This document shows positions 1-7,904 of a stretch of DNA of 15,004 nt, piece after piece. A program made the translations under genes and the position numbers. The notes beneath the pieces were generated by a model. That model saw nothing but the letters and a program-made list of their open reading frames with translations. It was not told the DNA's origin and did no database searches. Position 1 is the first letter of the stretch, and the number at the start of each line of letters is the position of its first letter. Source of the stretch: Actinomycetes bacterium (GTDB lineage Bacteria > Actinomycetota > Actinomycetes > Actinomycetales > Microbacteriaceae); the NCBI GenBank assembly GCA_023457615.1, contig JAEWKY010000222.1, positions 1 to 15,004 on the forward strand, in the 5' to 3' direction.

Positions 1-343
1 GCAGCACGGTGACGGCGCCGAGCGAGGCGCCCGACGAGATGCCCAGCAGGTAGGGGTCGGCGAGCTGGTTGCGGGTGAGCGCCTGCATGAGGCCGCCGAC
101 GAGCGCGAGCCCCGCGCCGACGGCGGCCGCCGTGAGGGTGCGCGGCACGCGCAGCTCCCACACGATCCCGTCGCGCAACGGGGTGAGCGGGCTCGGCCGG
201 CCGGTGAGGTGCGCCGAGATCGACCCCCACACCTCGTCGAGCCGCAGATCGGCGGGTCCGATCGTCACGGTGACGACGAGGGATGCCGCGAGCGCCGCGG
301 CGAGGACGATCCCCGCCGCGAGCGCCCCGGCCCGCGATCTCAC
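1..343 (-). CDS. FecCD/BtuC-family ABC permease, N-terminal part (probable F420-0 importer permease)
   Basis: The gene runs off the left edge; 114 codons are visible. It starts with GTG, overlapping the stop of the upstream binding-protein gene as GTGA, so the two are translationally coupled. The visible part has a hydrophobic N-terminal segment (about residues 4-27), then the family motif with ELRVPRTLTA near residue 64 and GLMQALTRNQLADPYLLGIS near residues 84-103. This pattern is typical of FecCD/BtuC permeases, which import siderophores, haem, cobalamin and related metal or cofactor ligands. The partner binding protein resembles the set proposed for F420-0 uptake, so this is probably the inner-membrane channel of that importer. 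The ATPase should lie beyond the edge. Family assignment is strong; the substrate is an inference. Confidence 0.88.
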   Translation of the reverse strand, partial: MRSRAGALAAGIVLAAALAASLVVTVTIGPADLRLDEVWGSISAHLTGRPSPLTPLRDGIVWELRVPRTLTAAAVGAGLALVGGLMQALTRNQLADPYLLGISSGASLGAVTVL

Positions 344-1293
344 GGGAGGTCGAGCTCCTCGAGCTGCTCGACGACCGAGGCCGCCGCGGAGACGCTGCGC
401 ACCCCCGCCTCCGACGACGCGAACGGGAGGATCACGAACCGCTCGTTCACGACCGCCGACAGGTGGGCGGTCGCGGGGTTGGTCGTCAGGTAGTCGATCT
501 TCTTCTGCGCCGAGTTCCACGTCGCGTCGACCAGCACGAGCACGTCGGGGTCGGCGTCGAGCACCGACTCCCAGTTGAACGGGCTCCAGGTCGCGTCGAG
601 GTCGCTCGCGATGTTGGCGAGCCCCGCGGTCTCGAGCACGAGCTGGGGCGCCCCGATGCCGGCGCCGACGTACGGGGTGTCGGTGCCCGACGACCACCAG
701 AGCGCCGTGAGGTCGCCGTCGGCGGGCTCGATCGCCGCGAGCTCGGCGCGCTGCGCGTCGAGGAGCGCGGTCGCGTCGACGTCGAAGATGTCGGCGACCT
801 CCGCGATCTCGCGGAAGATCTCGTCGAAGTCGAGCTTCGCGGGCTGCTCGGCGCTCTGGCACGCGGCGGGCTGCACGTAGCTGGCGACGCCGAGGGCGGC
901 GAGGTCGGCACGGTCGCCCGCCGCCTCCGCGGAGAAGGCCGACTCCCAGCCCGCGTAGACGAGGTCGGGCTCGGCGGCGTAGACGACCTCCTGCGACGGC
1001 ATCCGCTCGGCGAGCACGGGCAGGTCGGCGGCGGCGTCGGCCCACTCGTCGGGCACGGGACCGTCCTGGAAGGCGGTGCCGATGATGCGGTCGCCGAGTC
1101 CGAGCGCGAGCAGCATCTCCGTGCTCGTCGACTTGATGGTCACGACGCGCTCGGGCGGCGCGTCGAAGGTCACCTCGACGCCGCAGTTGCGGAGGGTGAG
1201 CGGACCCTCGGGTGTCGGCGTCGGCGCGGGTGCGGGGGCGGCGCAGCCGGCGAGCAGCACGGCGACGGCGGGGAGGACGAGAAGGCGCTTCAT
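340..1293 (-). CDS. ABC transporter substrate-binding lipoprotein, proposed F420-0 binding type
   Basis: The 317-residue protein begins at an ATG preceded by a CCGGAG ribosome site. An upstream in-frame start 53 codons earlier would put the signal peptide in the interior, so it was rejected. The N-terminus is a lipoprotein signal with lipobox LAGC at residues 14-17 and lipidated Cys17, followed by a Pro/Ala/Thr-rich linker. The body is a class III (FecB/BtuF, PF01497-like) fold: FDAPPERVVTIKSTSTEMLL, then GLGDRIIGTAF and a C-terminal GVRSVSAAASV segment. From memory these phrases match the actinobacterial family (TIGR03868 type) proposed to bind F420-0, the tail-less form of coenzyme F420. 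It is coupled to the FecCD permease next door. A siderophore or cobamide ligand remains possible. Family certain; substrate moderately supported. Confidence 0.85.
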   Translation of the reverse strand: MKRLLVLPAVAVLLAGCAAPAPAPTPTPEGPLTLRNCGVEVTFDAPPERVVTIKSTSTEMLLALGLGDRIIGTAFQDGPVPDEWADAAADLPVLAERMPSQEVVYAAEPDLVYAGWESAFSAEAAGDRADLAALGVASYVQPAACQSAEQPAKLDFDEIFREIAEVADIFDVDATALLDAQRAELAAIEPADGDLTALWWSSGTDTPYVGAGIGAPQLVLETAGLANIASDLDATWSPFNWESVLDADPDVLVLVDATWNSAQKKIDYLTTNPATAHLSAVVNERFVILPFASSEAGVRSVSAAASVVEQLEELDLP

Positions 1294-1417
1294 GGGATCT
1301 CCGGAGGGCAGGGGGAACAGGATGCGGCGCGCGGCGCCGGGGCCTGCCGCCCAGTCGGAGGACGGTACGTGACCGGGCCAAATCCAGCCCGGGGGTCCGG
1401 GAGCAAGCCTAGGACGC

Positions 1418-1462
1418 TGCGCGGCACTCGACCCGCGCGCGGTGCGCGGCACTCAACCCGCG
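1418..1462. repeat. Near-perfect 20-bp direct repeat spanning the regulator stop codon
   Basis: The 20-base segments at 1418-1437 and 1443-1462 are identical except for one base (G at 1430, A at 1455), with a period of 25. The second copy contains the stop codon of the MocR-type gene (TCA on the plus strand at 1453-1455). The first copy lies just beyond it and has TCG at the equivalent position. It looks like a short tandem duplication of the 3' end of that gene. Confidence 0.75.
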
Positions 1463-2766
1463 AGGGACGCCGCCGTCAGCGCCGCGGCCACGGCAGCCGC
1501 GCTCTCCACCGGCACGACGCCGACGGTGACGCGCACGTGCGGCGGGGTGTCGCCGAGCTGGAAGGGACCGCCGGGGGCGACGCGGATGCCCGCCGCCGCG
1601 AGATGCACGAGTGCGGCGCGCTCGTCGGCGACCGGCAGCCACGCGTTGATGCCGTCGCCGTGCGGCAGGTCGAGTCCCGCGCGCAGGGCGAGACGACGCT
1701 CGACGTAGGCATCCCGTGCCGCGTCGACCTCGGCGCGGGACGACGGCGAGGTGAGCAGCGCGTGGAGGATCGACTGGATCGTGCGCGAGGTCCACCCCGG
1801 TCCGAGCAGGCGGCGCGCGACGACGCGGTCGACGAGCTCGCGGGGGCCGCCCAGCGCGCCGATGCGCAGGTCGGGCCCGTGCGACTTCGAGAACGACTTC
1901 ACGTGCAGCACGCGCTCCGGCAGGTGCGATGCGAGGGTCACGTCGGGAGCGGAGCTGATCGCCCCCGAGTGGTCGTCCTCGACGACGATCGTGTGCGCGG
2001 CGGTGCGGCTGCGGCGCAGCAACCCGGCGAGCTCCGTGGCCCGCGCCGCCGACATCGACACGCCGGTCGGATTGTGCGCCCGCGTCTGCAGCAGCACGAC
2101 CGCCGGACCCGCGGCGAGCGCGGCCGCGAAGGGCTCCGGCAGCATGCCCTCGGCATCCATCCCGACCCCCACCGGTTCGAGCCCGTACGACTCGAGGAGG
2201 TCGAGGAACGGCGGGAAGGTCGGATTCTCGACGAGCACCCGGTCGCCGTAGCGCACGAGCGTCGCGAGCACGCGGTCGATCGCGTCGAGCGCGCCGTTGG
2301 TGACGGTGAGCGACTCGGGCGGCGCCGGCCACGACTCCCGCAGCAGGTCGTGCAGCTCCGGGATGTCCGGCTTCTGCCGGTAGGACGCGGTGTCGGCGTG
2401 CGGTTCCAGAGTCGCGAGCACGGGGGCGAGCCGGGGGAGGAGCGCGGGGTCGGGCGTGCCGCGCGAGAGGTCGAGCGCCGCCTCGAGCGAGACGTCGAGC
2501 CCCTGGTAGCGGCGGGGCATCCACTCCCGGGGCGCGGTGCGCACGAAGCTGCCGGAGCGGCCGCGCGAGGTGATGAGGCCGGCGCCCGCGAGGGTCTGCC
2601 AGGCGTGGCTCACGGTCGCGGGCGAGACGCCGAGCTCCTTCGCGAGATCGCGCACCGTCGGCAGCCGGTCGCCCGCGGCGAGGTCGCCCGTCGTGATGAG
2701 GCGCGAGATGCCCGCGGCGATGCCGTGCGGGGTACGCGCCTCGATCGCGAGGGCTACCGACTTCAC
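1453..2766 (-). CDS. MocR-type transcriptional regulator (GntR winged helix fused to class I aminotransferase-like domain)
   Basis: The protein has 437 residues with a GTG start. The N-terminal GntR helix-turn-helix lies at about residues 10-75, with RLPTVRDLAKELGVSPATVS (35-54) and an AGLITSRGRSGSFV wing (62-75). After a linker, residues about 95-435 form a fold-type I aminotransferase domain: TNGALDAIDR near 156, HNPTG at 231-235, EDDHSG at 263-268, and SFSK at 291-294 with Lys294 as the expected PLP Schiff-base lysine. MocR regulators use PLP and often an amino-acid-like ligand to control metabolic genes, frequently divergent ones. This gene is divergent from the pyrimidine-type operon across about 120 bp, so it is its likely regulator; beta-alanine or a related amine would be a logical effector. 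Ligand and target are inferred. Confidence 0.9.
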   Translation of the reverse strand: MKSVALAIEARTPHGIAAGISRLITTGDLAAGDRLPTVRDLAKELGVSPATVSHAWQTLAGAGLITSRGRSGSFVRTAPREWMPRRYQGLDVSLEAALDLSRGTPDPALLPRLAPVLATLEPHADTASYRQKPDIPELHDLLRESWPAPPESLTVTNGALDAIDRVLATLVRYGDRVLVENPTFPPFLDLLESYGLEPVGVGMDAEGMLPEPFAAALAAGPAVVLLQTRAHNPTGVSMSAARATELAGLLRRSRTAAHTIVVEDDHSGAISSAPDVTLASHLPERVLHVKSFSKSHGPDLRIGALGGPRELVDRVVARRLLGPGWTSRTIQSILHALLTSPSSRAEVDAARDAYVERRLALRAGLDLPHGDGINAWLPVADERAALVHLAAAGIRVAPGGPFQLGDTPPHVRVTVGVVPVESAAAVAAALTAASLAG

Positions 2767-2885
2767 GCCGTGCCCCGCAGACTTCTCTGGAGGGTCACCG
2801 GTTTAACCGCGCCGTCACGAAAAGAAACATCAGAGAAATGTTTACGGCTAAGAATAACAAAACACAACCCCTCGGGAGGCCCAGC
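2767..2885. promoter_or_regulatory. Divergent promoter/operator region between MocR-type gene and catabolic operon
   Basis: This interval is strikingly AT-rich against its surroundings. It holds an odd-centred palindrome CGGTT-T-AACCG (2799-2809), an inverted repeat AAACAT-N7-ATGTTT (2825-2843), and A-rich direct repeats AAGAAACAT (2822-2830) and GAGAAATGT (2833-2841) spaced 11 bp apart, one helical turn. A minus-strand promoter for the regulator fits TTGTGT (2862-2867), a 17-bp spacer, and TAAACA (2839-2844). A plus-strand -10 may be TAAGAA (2849-2854), but no good -35 was found. GGGAGG at 2874-2879 is the ribosome site for the amidohydrolase gene, 6 bases before its ATG. Repeats were read directly; the promoter and operator roles are inferred. 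Confidence 0.55.
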
Positions 2886-3737
2886 ATGACCAACGTTGTT
2901 CGCGCAGCCATCACGCAGACGACGTGGACCGGCGACAAGGAGTCGATGCTCGACAAGCACGAGCAGTTCGCCCGCGACGCGAAGGCCCAGGGCGCCCAGA
3001 TCCTCTGCTTCCAGGAGCTCTTCTACGGCCCCTACTTCGGCATCACCGAGGACAAGAAGTACTACCGGTACGCCGAGCCCTCGAACGGTCCGATCGTGCA
3101 GCGCTTCGCCGCGCTCGCGAAGGAGCTCGGGATGGTGATGATCCTCCCGATCTACGAGGAGGAGATGACCGGCGTGTACTACAACACCGCGGTCGTCGTC
3201 GACAGCGACGGCACGATCCTCGGCCAGTACCGCAAGCACCACATCCCGCACCTCGACCGCTTCTGGGAGAAGTTCTACTTCCGCCCGGGCAACGGCGGGT
3301 ACCCCGTCTTCGACACCGCCGTCGGCAAGGTGGGCGTGTACATCTGCTACGACCGGCACTTCCCCGAGGGATGGCGCGAGCTCGCGCTGAACGGCGCGCA
3401 CATGGTCTTCAACCCCAACGCGACGAAGCCCGGGCTCTCCAACCGCCTGTGGGAGGTCGAGGGGCCGTGCGCGGCCGTCGCCAACGGCATGTTCGTGCTG
3501 CAGCCCAACCGGGTCGGCCGCGAGGACAACGAGTACGGCGAGCTCGCCGTCGACTTCTACGGCACGAGCCAGGTCATCGACCCGCGCGGCAACTTCGTCG
3601 GCGAGCGCGGCTCGGGCGAGCACGAGGAGCTGCTCGTGCGCGACCTCGACCTCGACATGGTGCAGCAGATGCGCGACGACTGGCAGTTCTTCCGCGACCG
3701 CCGTCCGGAGTCGTACACGGCGACGGCGCGGGCCTGA
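2886..3737 (+). CDS. Nitrilase-superfamily amidohydrolase, beta-ureidopropionase-like (N-carbamoyl-beta-alanine amidohydrolase)
   Basis: The 283-residue protein starts at an ATG with a good GGGAGG site; a longer in-frame start at 2838 lies in the promoter and was rejected. The nitrilase catalytic triad is visible: Glu44 in CFQELF, Lys117 in YRKHHIP and Cys154 in YICYDRHFPE, with a second glutamate at 128. The segments YRKHHIPHLDRFWEKFYF, FNPNATKPGLSNRLWEVE and FYGTSQVIDPRGNFV closely parallel eukaryotic beta-ureidopropionase. That enzyme hydrolyses N-carbamoyl-beta-alanine to beta-alanine, CO2 and ammonia. It is the first gene of the operon, three bases before the dihydropyrimidinase gene whose product would be its substrate. 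A cytoplasmic location is expected because no signal peptide is present. An N-carbamoyl-D-amino-acid amidohydrolase role is the main alternative. Confidence 0.9.
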   Translation: MTNVVRAAITQTTWTGDKESMLDKHEQFARDAKAQGAQILCFQELFYGPYFGITEDKKYYRYAEPSNGPIVQRFAALAKELGMVMILPIYEEEMTGVYYNTAVVVDSDGTILGQYRKHHIPHLDRFWEKFYFRPGNGGYPVFDTAVGKVGVYICYDRHFPEGWRELALNGAHMVFNPNATKPGLSNRLWEVEGPCAAVANGMFVLQPNRVGREDNEYGELAVDFYGTSQVIDPRGNFVGERGSGEHEELLVRDLDLDMVQQMRDDWQFFRDRRPESYTATARA

Positions 3738-3740
3738 GCC

Positions 3741-5174
3741 ATGGCCACGACCCTCATCACGGGCGGCACCGTCGTCTCGTCCACCGGCCGCACGGAGGCC
3801 GACGTGCTCATCGACGGCGAGAAGATCGTCGGTCTCGTCGCCCCGGGCTCGACGGTCTTCGGATCCGATCTCCGGGCCTCCGCCGACACCGTCATCGACG
3901 CGACGGGCAAGTACGTGATCCCCGGCGGGATCGACGCGCACACCCACTTCGAGCTGCCGTTCGGCGGCACCGAGGCGTCGGACTCCTTCGAGTCGGGCAC
4001 CCGCGCCGCGGCGTGGGGCGGCACGACGACGGTCATCGACTTCGCCGTGCAGACCACGGGCACCGCGGTGCCCGCCGGCCTCCAGCCGTGGCCCGACAAG
4101 GCGTCCGGCCACTGCGCGATCGACTACGGCTTCCACCAGATCCTCGGGGGCGTCGACGAGGCGTCGCTCGCCTACCTGCCGACGCTCCTCGACGAGGGCA
4201 TCTCGAGCTACAAGATGTTCATGGCCTACCCCGGGGTGTTCTACTCCGACGACGGCCAGATCCTGCGGGCGATGCAGAAGGCCGCGGAGCTCGGGATGCT
4301 CACGATGATGCACGCCGAGAACGGTCCGGCCATCGACGTGCTCGCCGCCCAGCTCGCCGAGTCGGGCAAGACGACGCCGTACTTCCACGGCGTCGCGCGC
4401 GCCTGGCAGATGGAGGAGGAGGCGACGCACCGCGCGATCATGCTCTCGCACCTCACGGGCGCTCCGCTCTACGTCGTGCACGTGAGCGCGAAGCAGGCGG
4501 TCGAGCAGCTCGCCATGGCGCGCGACCGCGGCCAGAACGTGTTCGGCGAGACCTGTCCGCAGTACCTCTACCTCTCGCTCGAGGAGCAGCTCGGCGCGGT
4601 GAGCGAGGAGTGGGGCGACTTCGAGGGCGCCAAATGGGTGTGCTCGACACCTCTCCGGTCGCGCGCGGAGGGTCACCAGGACCACATGTGGCAGGCGCTG
4701 CGCACCAACGACCTGCAGATGGTCTCGACCGACCACTGCCCGTTCTGCATGAAGGGCCAGAAGGAGCTCGGGAAGGGCGACTTCCGCAAGATCCCGAACG
4801 GCATCGGCAGCGTCGAGCACCGGATGGACCTGCTCTACCAGGGCGTCGTCACCGGTCAGCTCACGCTCGAGCGCTGGGTCGAGGTCACGAGCACGACGCC
4901 CGCGCGCATGTTCGGCATGTACGGCAGGAAGGGCGTGATCGCCCCCGGCGCCGACGGCGACGTCGTCGTCTACGACCCGAAGGGCAGGACGACGATCTCC
5001 GCCGCGACCCATCACATGAACATGGACCACTCGGCGTGGGAGGGGTTCCAGGTCGACGGGCACGTCGACACGGTGCTCAGCCGCGGCAAGGTCATCGTCG
5101 ACGGGGGCCAGTACCTCGGCAGCAAGGGCGACGGGCGCTTCGTCAAGCGCGGCCTCACCCAGTACCTGGTGTGA
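3741..5174 (+). CDS. hydA: Dihydropyrimidinase / D-hydantoinase
   Basis: The 477-residue protein is full length for the family. It is a cyclic-amide amidohydrolase with the complete binuclear zinc site: His67 and His69 (DAHTHFE), the lysine expected to be carboxylated, Lys158 (SSYKMFMAY), His191 (MMHAEN), His247 (VVHVSA) and Asp331 (STDHCPF). Tyr163 is the expected substrate-binding tyrosine. The N-terminal beta-sandwich strands and the C-terminal ADGDVVVYDPKG segment are also present. It opens the ring of 5,6-dihydrouracil or dihydrothymine to the N-carbamoyl beta-amino acid, which the preceding gene product would hydrolyse. It begins 3 bases after that gene. Some members prefer hydantoins; the omega-aminotransferase and beta-ureidopropionase-like neighbour favour dihydropyrimidines here. 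Confidence 0.95.
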   Translation: MATTLITGGTVVSSTGRTEADVLIDGEKIVGLVAPGSTVFGSDLRASADTVIDATGKYVIPGGIDAHTHFELPFGGTEASDSFESGTRAAAWGGTTTVIDFAVQTTGTAVPAGLQPWPDKASGHCAIDYGFHQILGGVDEASLAYLPTLLDEGISSYKMFMAYPGVFYSDDGQILRAMQKAAELGMLTMMHAENGPAIDVLAAQLAESGKTTPYFHGVARAWQMEEEATHRAIMLSHLTGAPLYVVHVSAKQAVEQLAMARDRGQNVFGETCPQYLYLSLEEQLGAVSEEWGDFEGAKWVCSTPLRSRAEGHQDHMWQALRTNDLQMVSTDHCPFCMKGQKELGKGDFRKIPNGIGSVEHRMDLLYQGVVTGQLTLERWVEVTSTTPARMFGMYGRKGVIAPGADGDVVVYDPKGRTTISAATHHMNMDHSAWEGFQVDGHVDTVLSRGKVIVDGGQYLGSKGDGRFVKRGLTQYLV

Positions 5175-5179
5175 CCGGC

Positions 5180-6208
5180 ATGGAGTTCGGAGCCGTACTT
5201 CAGACCAATCCGCCGGCCTCGCGCACGATCGCCCTGGCGAAGCTCGCCGAGCAGCACGGGTTCAGCCACGTGTGGACGTTCGACTCGCACCTGCTCTGGC
5301 AGGAGCCCTACGTCATCTACAGCGCGATCCTCGCCGAGACCCGGCGCGTGAAGGTCGGGCCGTTCGTCACCAACCCGGCGACGCGCGACTGGACCGTCAC
5401 GGCATCCGTCTTCGCGACGCTCAACGAGATGTACGGCAACCGCACGGTCGTCGGCATCGGCCGCGGCGACTCGGCGGTGCGGGTCACGAACGGCAAGCCG
5501 ACGACGCTCACGGAGCTGCGGGAGTCGATCCACGTCATCCGCGAGCTCGGCAACTCGCGCGCCGTCGAGTACCACGGCGCGCAGCTGCAGTTCCCGTGGT
5601 CGCGGGGCTCGGAGCTCGAGGTGTGGGTCGCCGCGTACGGCCCGCTCGCGCTCAAGCTCACGGGCGAGGTGGGGGATGGCTTCATCCTGCAGCTCGCCGA
5701 CGTCGACATCGCGACCTGGATGATCAAGACGGTCCGCGATGCCGCGGAGGCCGCCGGGCGCGACCCGATGTCGATCACGTTCTGCGTCGCCGCGCCGTTC
5801 TACGTCACCGACGGCACCGCGGAGGGGCTGCAGCACGCGCGCGAGCAGAGCCGCTGGTTCGGCGGGATGGTGGGCAACCACATCGCCGACATCGTCGCGA
5901 AGTACGGCGACAGCGGTGCCGTGCCGCAGGCCCTGACCGACTACATCAAGGGCCGCGAGGGCTACGACTACAACTCGCACGGCAAGGCCGGCAACGACCA
6001 CGTCGACTTCGTGCCCGACGAGATCGTCGACAGGTTCTGCGTGCTGGGCACCGCCGAGGAGCACATCGCGAAGCTCGAGCAGCTCAAGGCGATCGGCGTC
6101 GACCAGTTCGCGGGCTACCTGCAGCACGACAACAAGGAGGAGACCCTCCGCGTCTACGGCGAGACCGTCATCCCCGCGATGACCGACCCGATCACGGCGA
6201 AGGCCTGA
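5180..6208 (+). CDS. LLM-class F420-dependent oxidoreductase (TIGR03842/CPS_4043-like); candidate pyrimidine-ring reductase
   Basis: The 342-residue protein has the luciferase-like (beta/alpha)8 fold: TIALAKLAEQHGFSHVWTFD (17-36), VGPFVTNPATRDWTVTAS (59-76), VVGIGRGDSAVR (90-101), ELEVWVAAYGPLALKL (145-160) and EVGDGFIL (163-170). The TNP and GIGRGD patterns resemble the F420-binding branch related to methylene-tetrahydromethanopterin reductase rather than FMN monooxygenases. It matches my memory of the actinobacterial CPS_4043 family, whose substrate is undefined. The ATG at 5180 was chosen; a GTG at 5171 overlapping the hydA stop as GTGA is in frame and would add three residues. It sits between the dihydropyrimidinase and the importer, where a pathway's first enzyme is expected, so reduction of uracil or thymine with F420H2 is proposed. 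Family strong; reaction inferred. Confidence 0.88.
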   Translation: MEFGAVLQTNPPASRTIALAKLAEQHGFSHVWTFDSHLLWQEPYVIYSAILAETRRVKVGPFVTNPATRDWTVTASVFATLNEMYGNRTVVGIGRGDSAVRVTNGKPTTLTELRESIHVIRELGNSRAVEYHGAQLQFPWSRGSELEVWVAAYGPLALKLTGEVGDGFILQLADVDIATWMIKTVRDAAEAAGRDPMSITFCVAAPFYVTDGTAEGLQHAREQSRWFGGMVGNHIADIVAKYGDSGAVPQALTDYIKGREGYDYNSHGKAGNDHVDFVPDEIVDRFCVLGTAEEHIAKLEQLKAIGVDQFAGYLQHDNKEETLRVYGETVIPAMTDPITAKA

Positions 6209-6213
6209 CGGCG

Positions 6214-7101
6214 TTGAGGCACGCCCGCGCGATCCTCCTCGGCCTCGCCGGCGTCGTCGTCGCGGTCGCGCTCTGGGAGCTGTACAAGAACGTCGGACCG
6301 GCCGACGGCGTCGTGCTGTTCGCGACGGAGCAGCGCGGATCGGGCCTGCGCATCCTGCCCCGCACCCACGACCGGGCCATGCCGCACGTGCTCGACATGG
6401 TGCTGCGGCTGTTCGAGCCCGCGAGCGGCGGCTCGACGTCGCCGATGTGGCAGGTCGTGCTCGGCGCCGCGGCGACGACGCTCGGCATCGCCGCGGTCGG
6501 CTGGGTGCTCGGCCTCGTCGTCGGCGCGCTGCTCGCGCTCGTGATGCAGCGCTTCCCGCTCGTCGAGCGCGGCGTGCTGCCGTGGGTCGTCGTCAGCCAG
6601 ACGGTGCCGCTCATCGCGTTCGCCCCCGTCATCGCGAGCCTCGGCGCGCAGGCGACGCAGCAGGGCGCGTGGTGGCCGCAGTGGATGTCGGCCGCCGTCG
6701 TCGCATCGTACCTCGCCTTCTTCCCCGTCGCGATCGGCGCCCTCCGGGGGCTGCAGTCGCCCGAGGTCGCGCACGTCGAGCTCATGCACACCTACGCCGC
6801 GGGCTACGGGGCGACGCTCGTCAAGCTGCGCCTGCCCGCCGCCGTGCCCTACCTCCTGCCCGCGCTGCGCCTCGCGGCGGCGAACGCCGTCATCGGCGCG
6901 ATCGTCGCCGAGGTGTCGATCGGCATGCAGGGCGGCATCGGCCGCATGATCATCGCGCTCGGCAGCCAGGGCTCCTCCGACCCGGCCACCCCGTGGTCGC
7001 CCATCTTCGGCGCCGTCGTGCTCGGGCTCGTCGCCGCCGGCTCGGTCGGGCTGCTCGGCCTCATCCTGTCCCGCTACCGCCGTGGAGAAGTCGTCGCATG
7101 A
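6214..7101 (+). CDS. ABC transporter permease, NitT/TauT/SsuC-like (first of two)
   Basis: The 295-residue membrane protein uses a TTG start 5 bases after the oxidoreductase stop; no ATG or GTG lies nearer in frame. It is a BPD_transp_1-type permease. A first membrane segment (about 7-23) is followed by a hydrophilic stretch of about 60 residues, then membrane segments near 83-110, 120-142, 158-178, 218-234 and 264-286. The EAA-type coupling loop that contacts the ATPase is at about 189-214 (ELMHTYAAGYGATLVKLRLP). The stop overlaps the next gene as ATGA. With the neighbouring ATPase, second permease and NMT1-like lipoprotein it makes a complete importer with a heterodimeric channel. Such systems carry taurine, nitrate, thiamine precursors or nucleobase-like compounds. 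Context suggests a pyrimidine or its derivative. Confidence 0.9.
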   Translation: MRHARAILLGLAGVVVAVALWELYKNVGPADGVVLFATEQRGSGLRILPRTHDRAMPHVLDMVLRLFEPASGGSTSPMWQVVLGAAATTLGIAAVGWVLGLVVGALLALVMQRFPLVERGVLPWVVVSQTVPLIAFAPVIASLGAQATQQGAWWPQWMSAAVVASYLAFFPVAIGALRGLQSPEVAHVELMHTYAAGYGATLVKLRLPAAVPYLLPALRLAAANAVIGAIVAEVSIGMQGGIGRMIIALGSQGSSDPATPWSPIFGAVVLGLVAAGSVGLLGLILSRYRRGEVVA

Positions 7102-7904
7102 GCACCCCCGATCCCGTCGTCCCCGCCGTCCGCGCCGCGGGGGTCTCGAAGATGTTCTCGAAGCGCGAGGGCGGCGTGCACGCGCTCGACGCCGTCGACC
7201 TCGAGATCGCGCCGGGCGAGTTCGTCGCCCTCATCGGCCCCTCCGGCTGCGGCAAGTCGACGCTCCTGCGTCTCATCGCCGACCTCGACGCCGCGACGGG
7301 CGGCGAGCTCGAGGTCTTCGGCAAGCCGCCGCGGCAGGCCCGGCTCGATCAGGACTACGGCATCGCGTTCCAGCAGGCCGGGCTGCTGCCCTGGCGCACC
7401 GTCGCGGGCAACATCGCGCTGCCGCTCGAGCTGCACGGCGTCTCGGCCGCGCAGCGGAAGGCGCGCGTCGCCGAGCTCGTCGCACTCGTGGGTCTCGCGG
7501 AGTTCACCGACGCCCATCCCGACCAGCTCTCCGGGGGCATGCAGCAGCGCGTCGCGATCGCCCGCGCGCTCGCCGAGGGACCGAGACTCCTGCTCATGGA
7601 CGAGCCGTTCGGGGCGCTCGACGAGATGACGCGCGAGAGGATGCAGACCGAGCTGTCGCGGATCTCGGGCGAGACCGGCGCGGCCGTCGTCTTCGTGACG
7701 CACTCGATCCCCGAGGCCGTCTACCTCTCCGACCGCGTCGTCGTCATGTCGCCGCGGCCGGGTCGCATCACGTCGATCGTCGAGGTGCCGTTCGGGGCGG
7801 ATCGCGCCGAGGGGCTGCGCGAGACGCCCGAGTTCTTCGAGCGCGTGACGGCGGTGCGCGAGGCGCTGCACGGCGTGCCCGTCACGAGGGCCGACGAGCG
7901 ATGA
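7098..7904 (+). CDS. ABC transporter ATP-binding protein, NitT/TauT family
   Basis: The 268-residue ATPase has all nucleotide-binding motifs in order: Walker A GPSGCGKST (47-55), Q-loop Gln92 in AFQQAGLLPWRTV, signature LSGGMQQR (144-151), Walker B LLLMDEP (164-170), D-loop GALDEMTR and switch His202 (VFVTHSI). The LLPWRTV stretch and SRISGETGAAVVFVTHSIPEAVYLSDRVVVMSPRPG are typical of the nitrate/sulfonate/taurine/thiamine-precursor importer branch. Its ATG overlaps the previous stop (ATGA), with a GGAGAAG ribosome site at 7084-7090, and its stop overlaps the next start (ATGA). It powers import through the two flanking permeases at the inner face of the membrane. Confidence 0.95.
   Translation: MSTPDPVVPAVRAAGVSKMFSKREGGVHALDAVDLEIAPGEFVALIGPSGCGKSTLLRLIADLDAATGGELEVFGKPPRQARLDQDYGIAFQQAGLLPWRTVAGNIALPLELHGVSAAQRKARVAELVALVGLAEFTDAHPDQLSGGMQQRVAIARALAEGPRLLLMDEPFGALDEMTRERMQTELSRISGETGAAVVFVTHSIPEAVYLSDRVVVMSPRPGRITSIVEVPFGADRAEGLRETPEFFERVTAVREALHGVPVTRADER

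Noticed and set aside
1294..1452. Riboswitch (cobalamin-like) upstream of the binding lipoprotein
   Set aside because: GC-rich with a small CCGGGC/GCCCGG hairpin, but none of the conserved cobalamin riboswitch boxes could be found. A TAGGCT at 1406-1411 (minus strand) might be a -10, with no supporting -35.
283..2889. Very long plus-strand open frame (868 codons) antisense to the lipoprotein and regulator genes
   Set aside because: Arg/Gly/Asp/Val-rich composition with no recognisable domain; it is the usual antisense shadow of high-GC genes, and both opposing genes have clear motifs.
2763..5063. Minus-strand open frame of 766 codons opposite the amidohydrolase and hydA genes
   Set aside because: Low-complexity His/Val/Arg/Asp pattern typical of an antisense frame; the plus-strand proteins have intact catalytic residues.
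5171..5179. GTG at 5171 as the LLM oxidoreductase start
   Set aside because: Possible because it overlaps the hydA stop, but the family begins naturally at the ATG nine bases later; kept only as an alternative.
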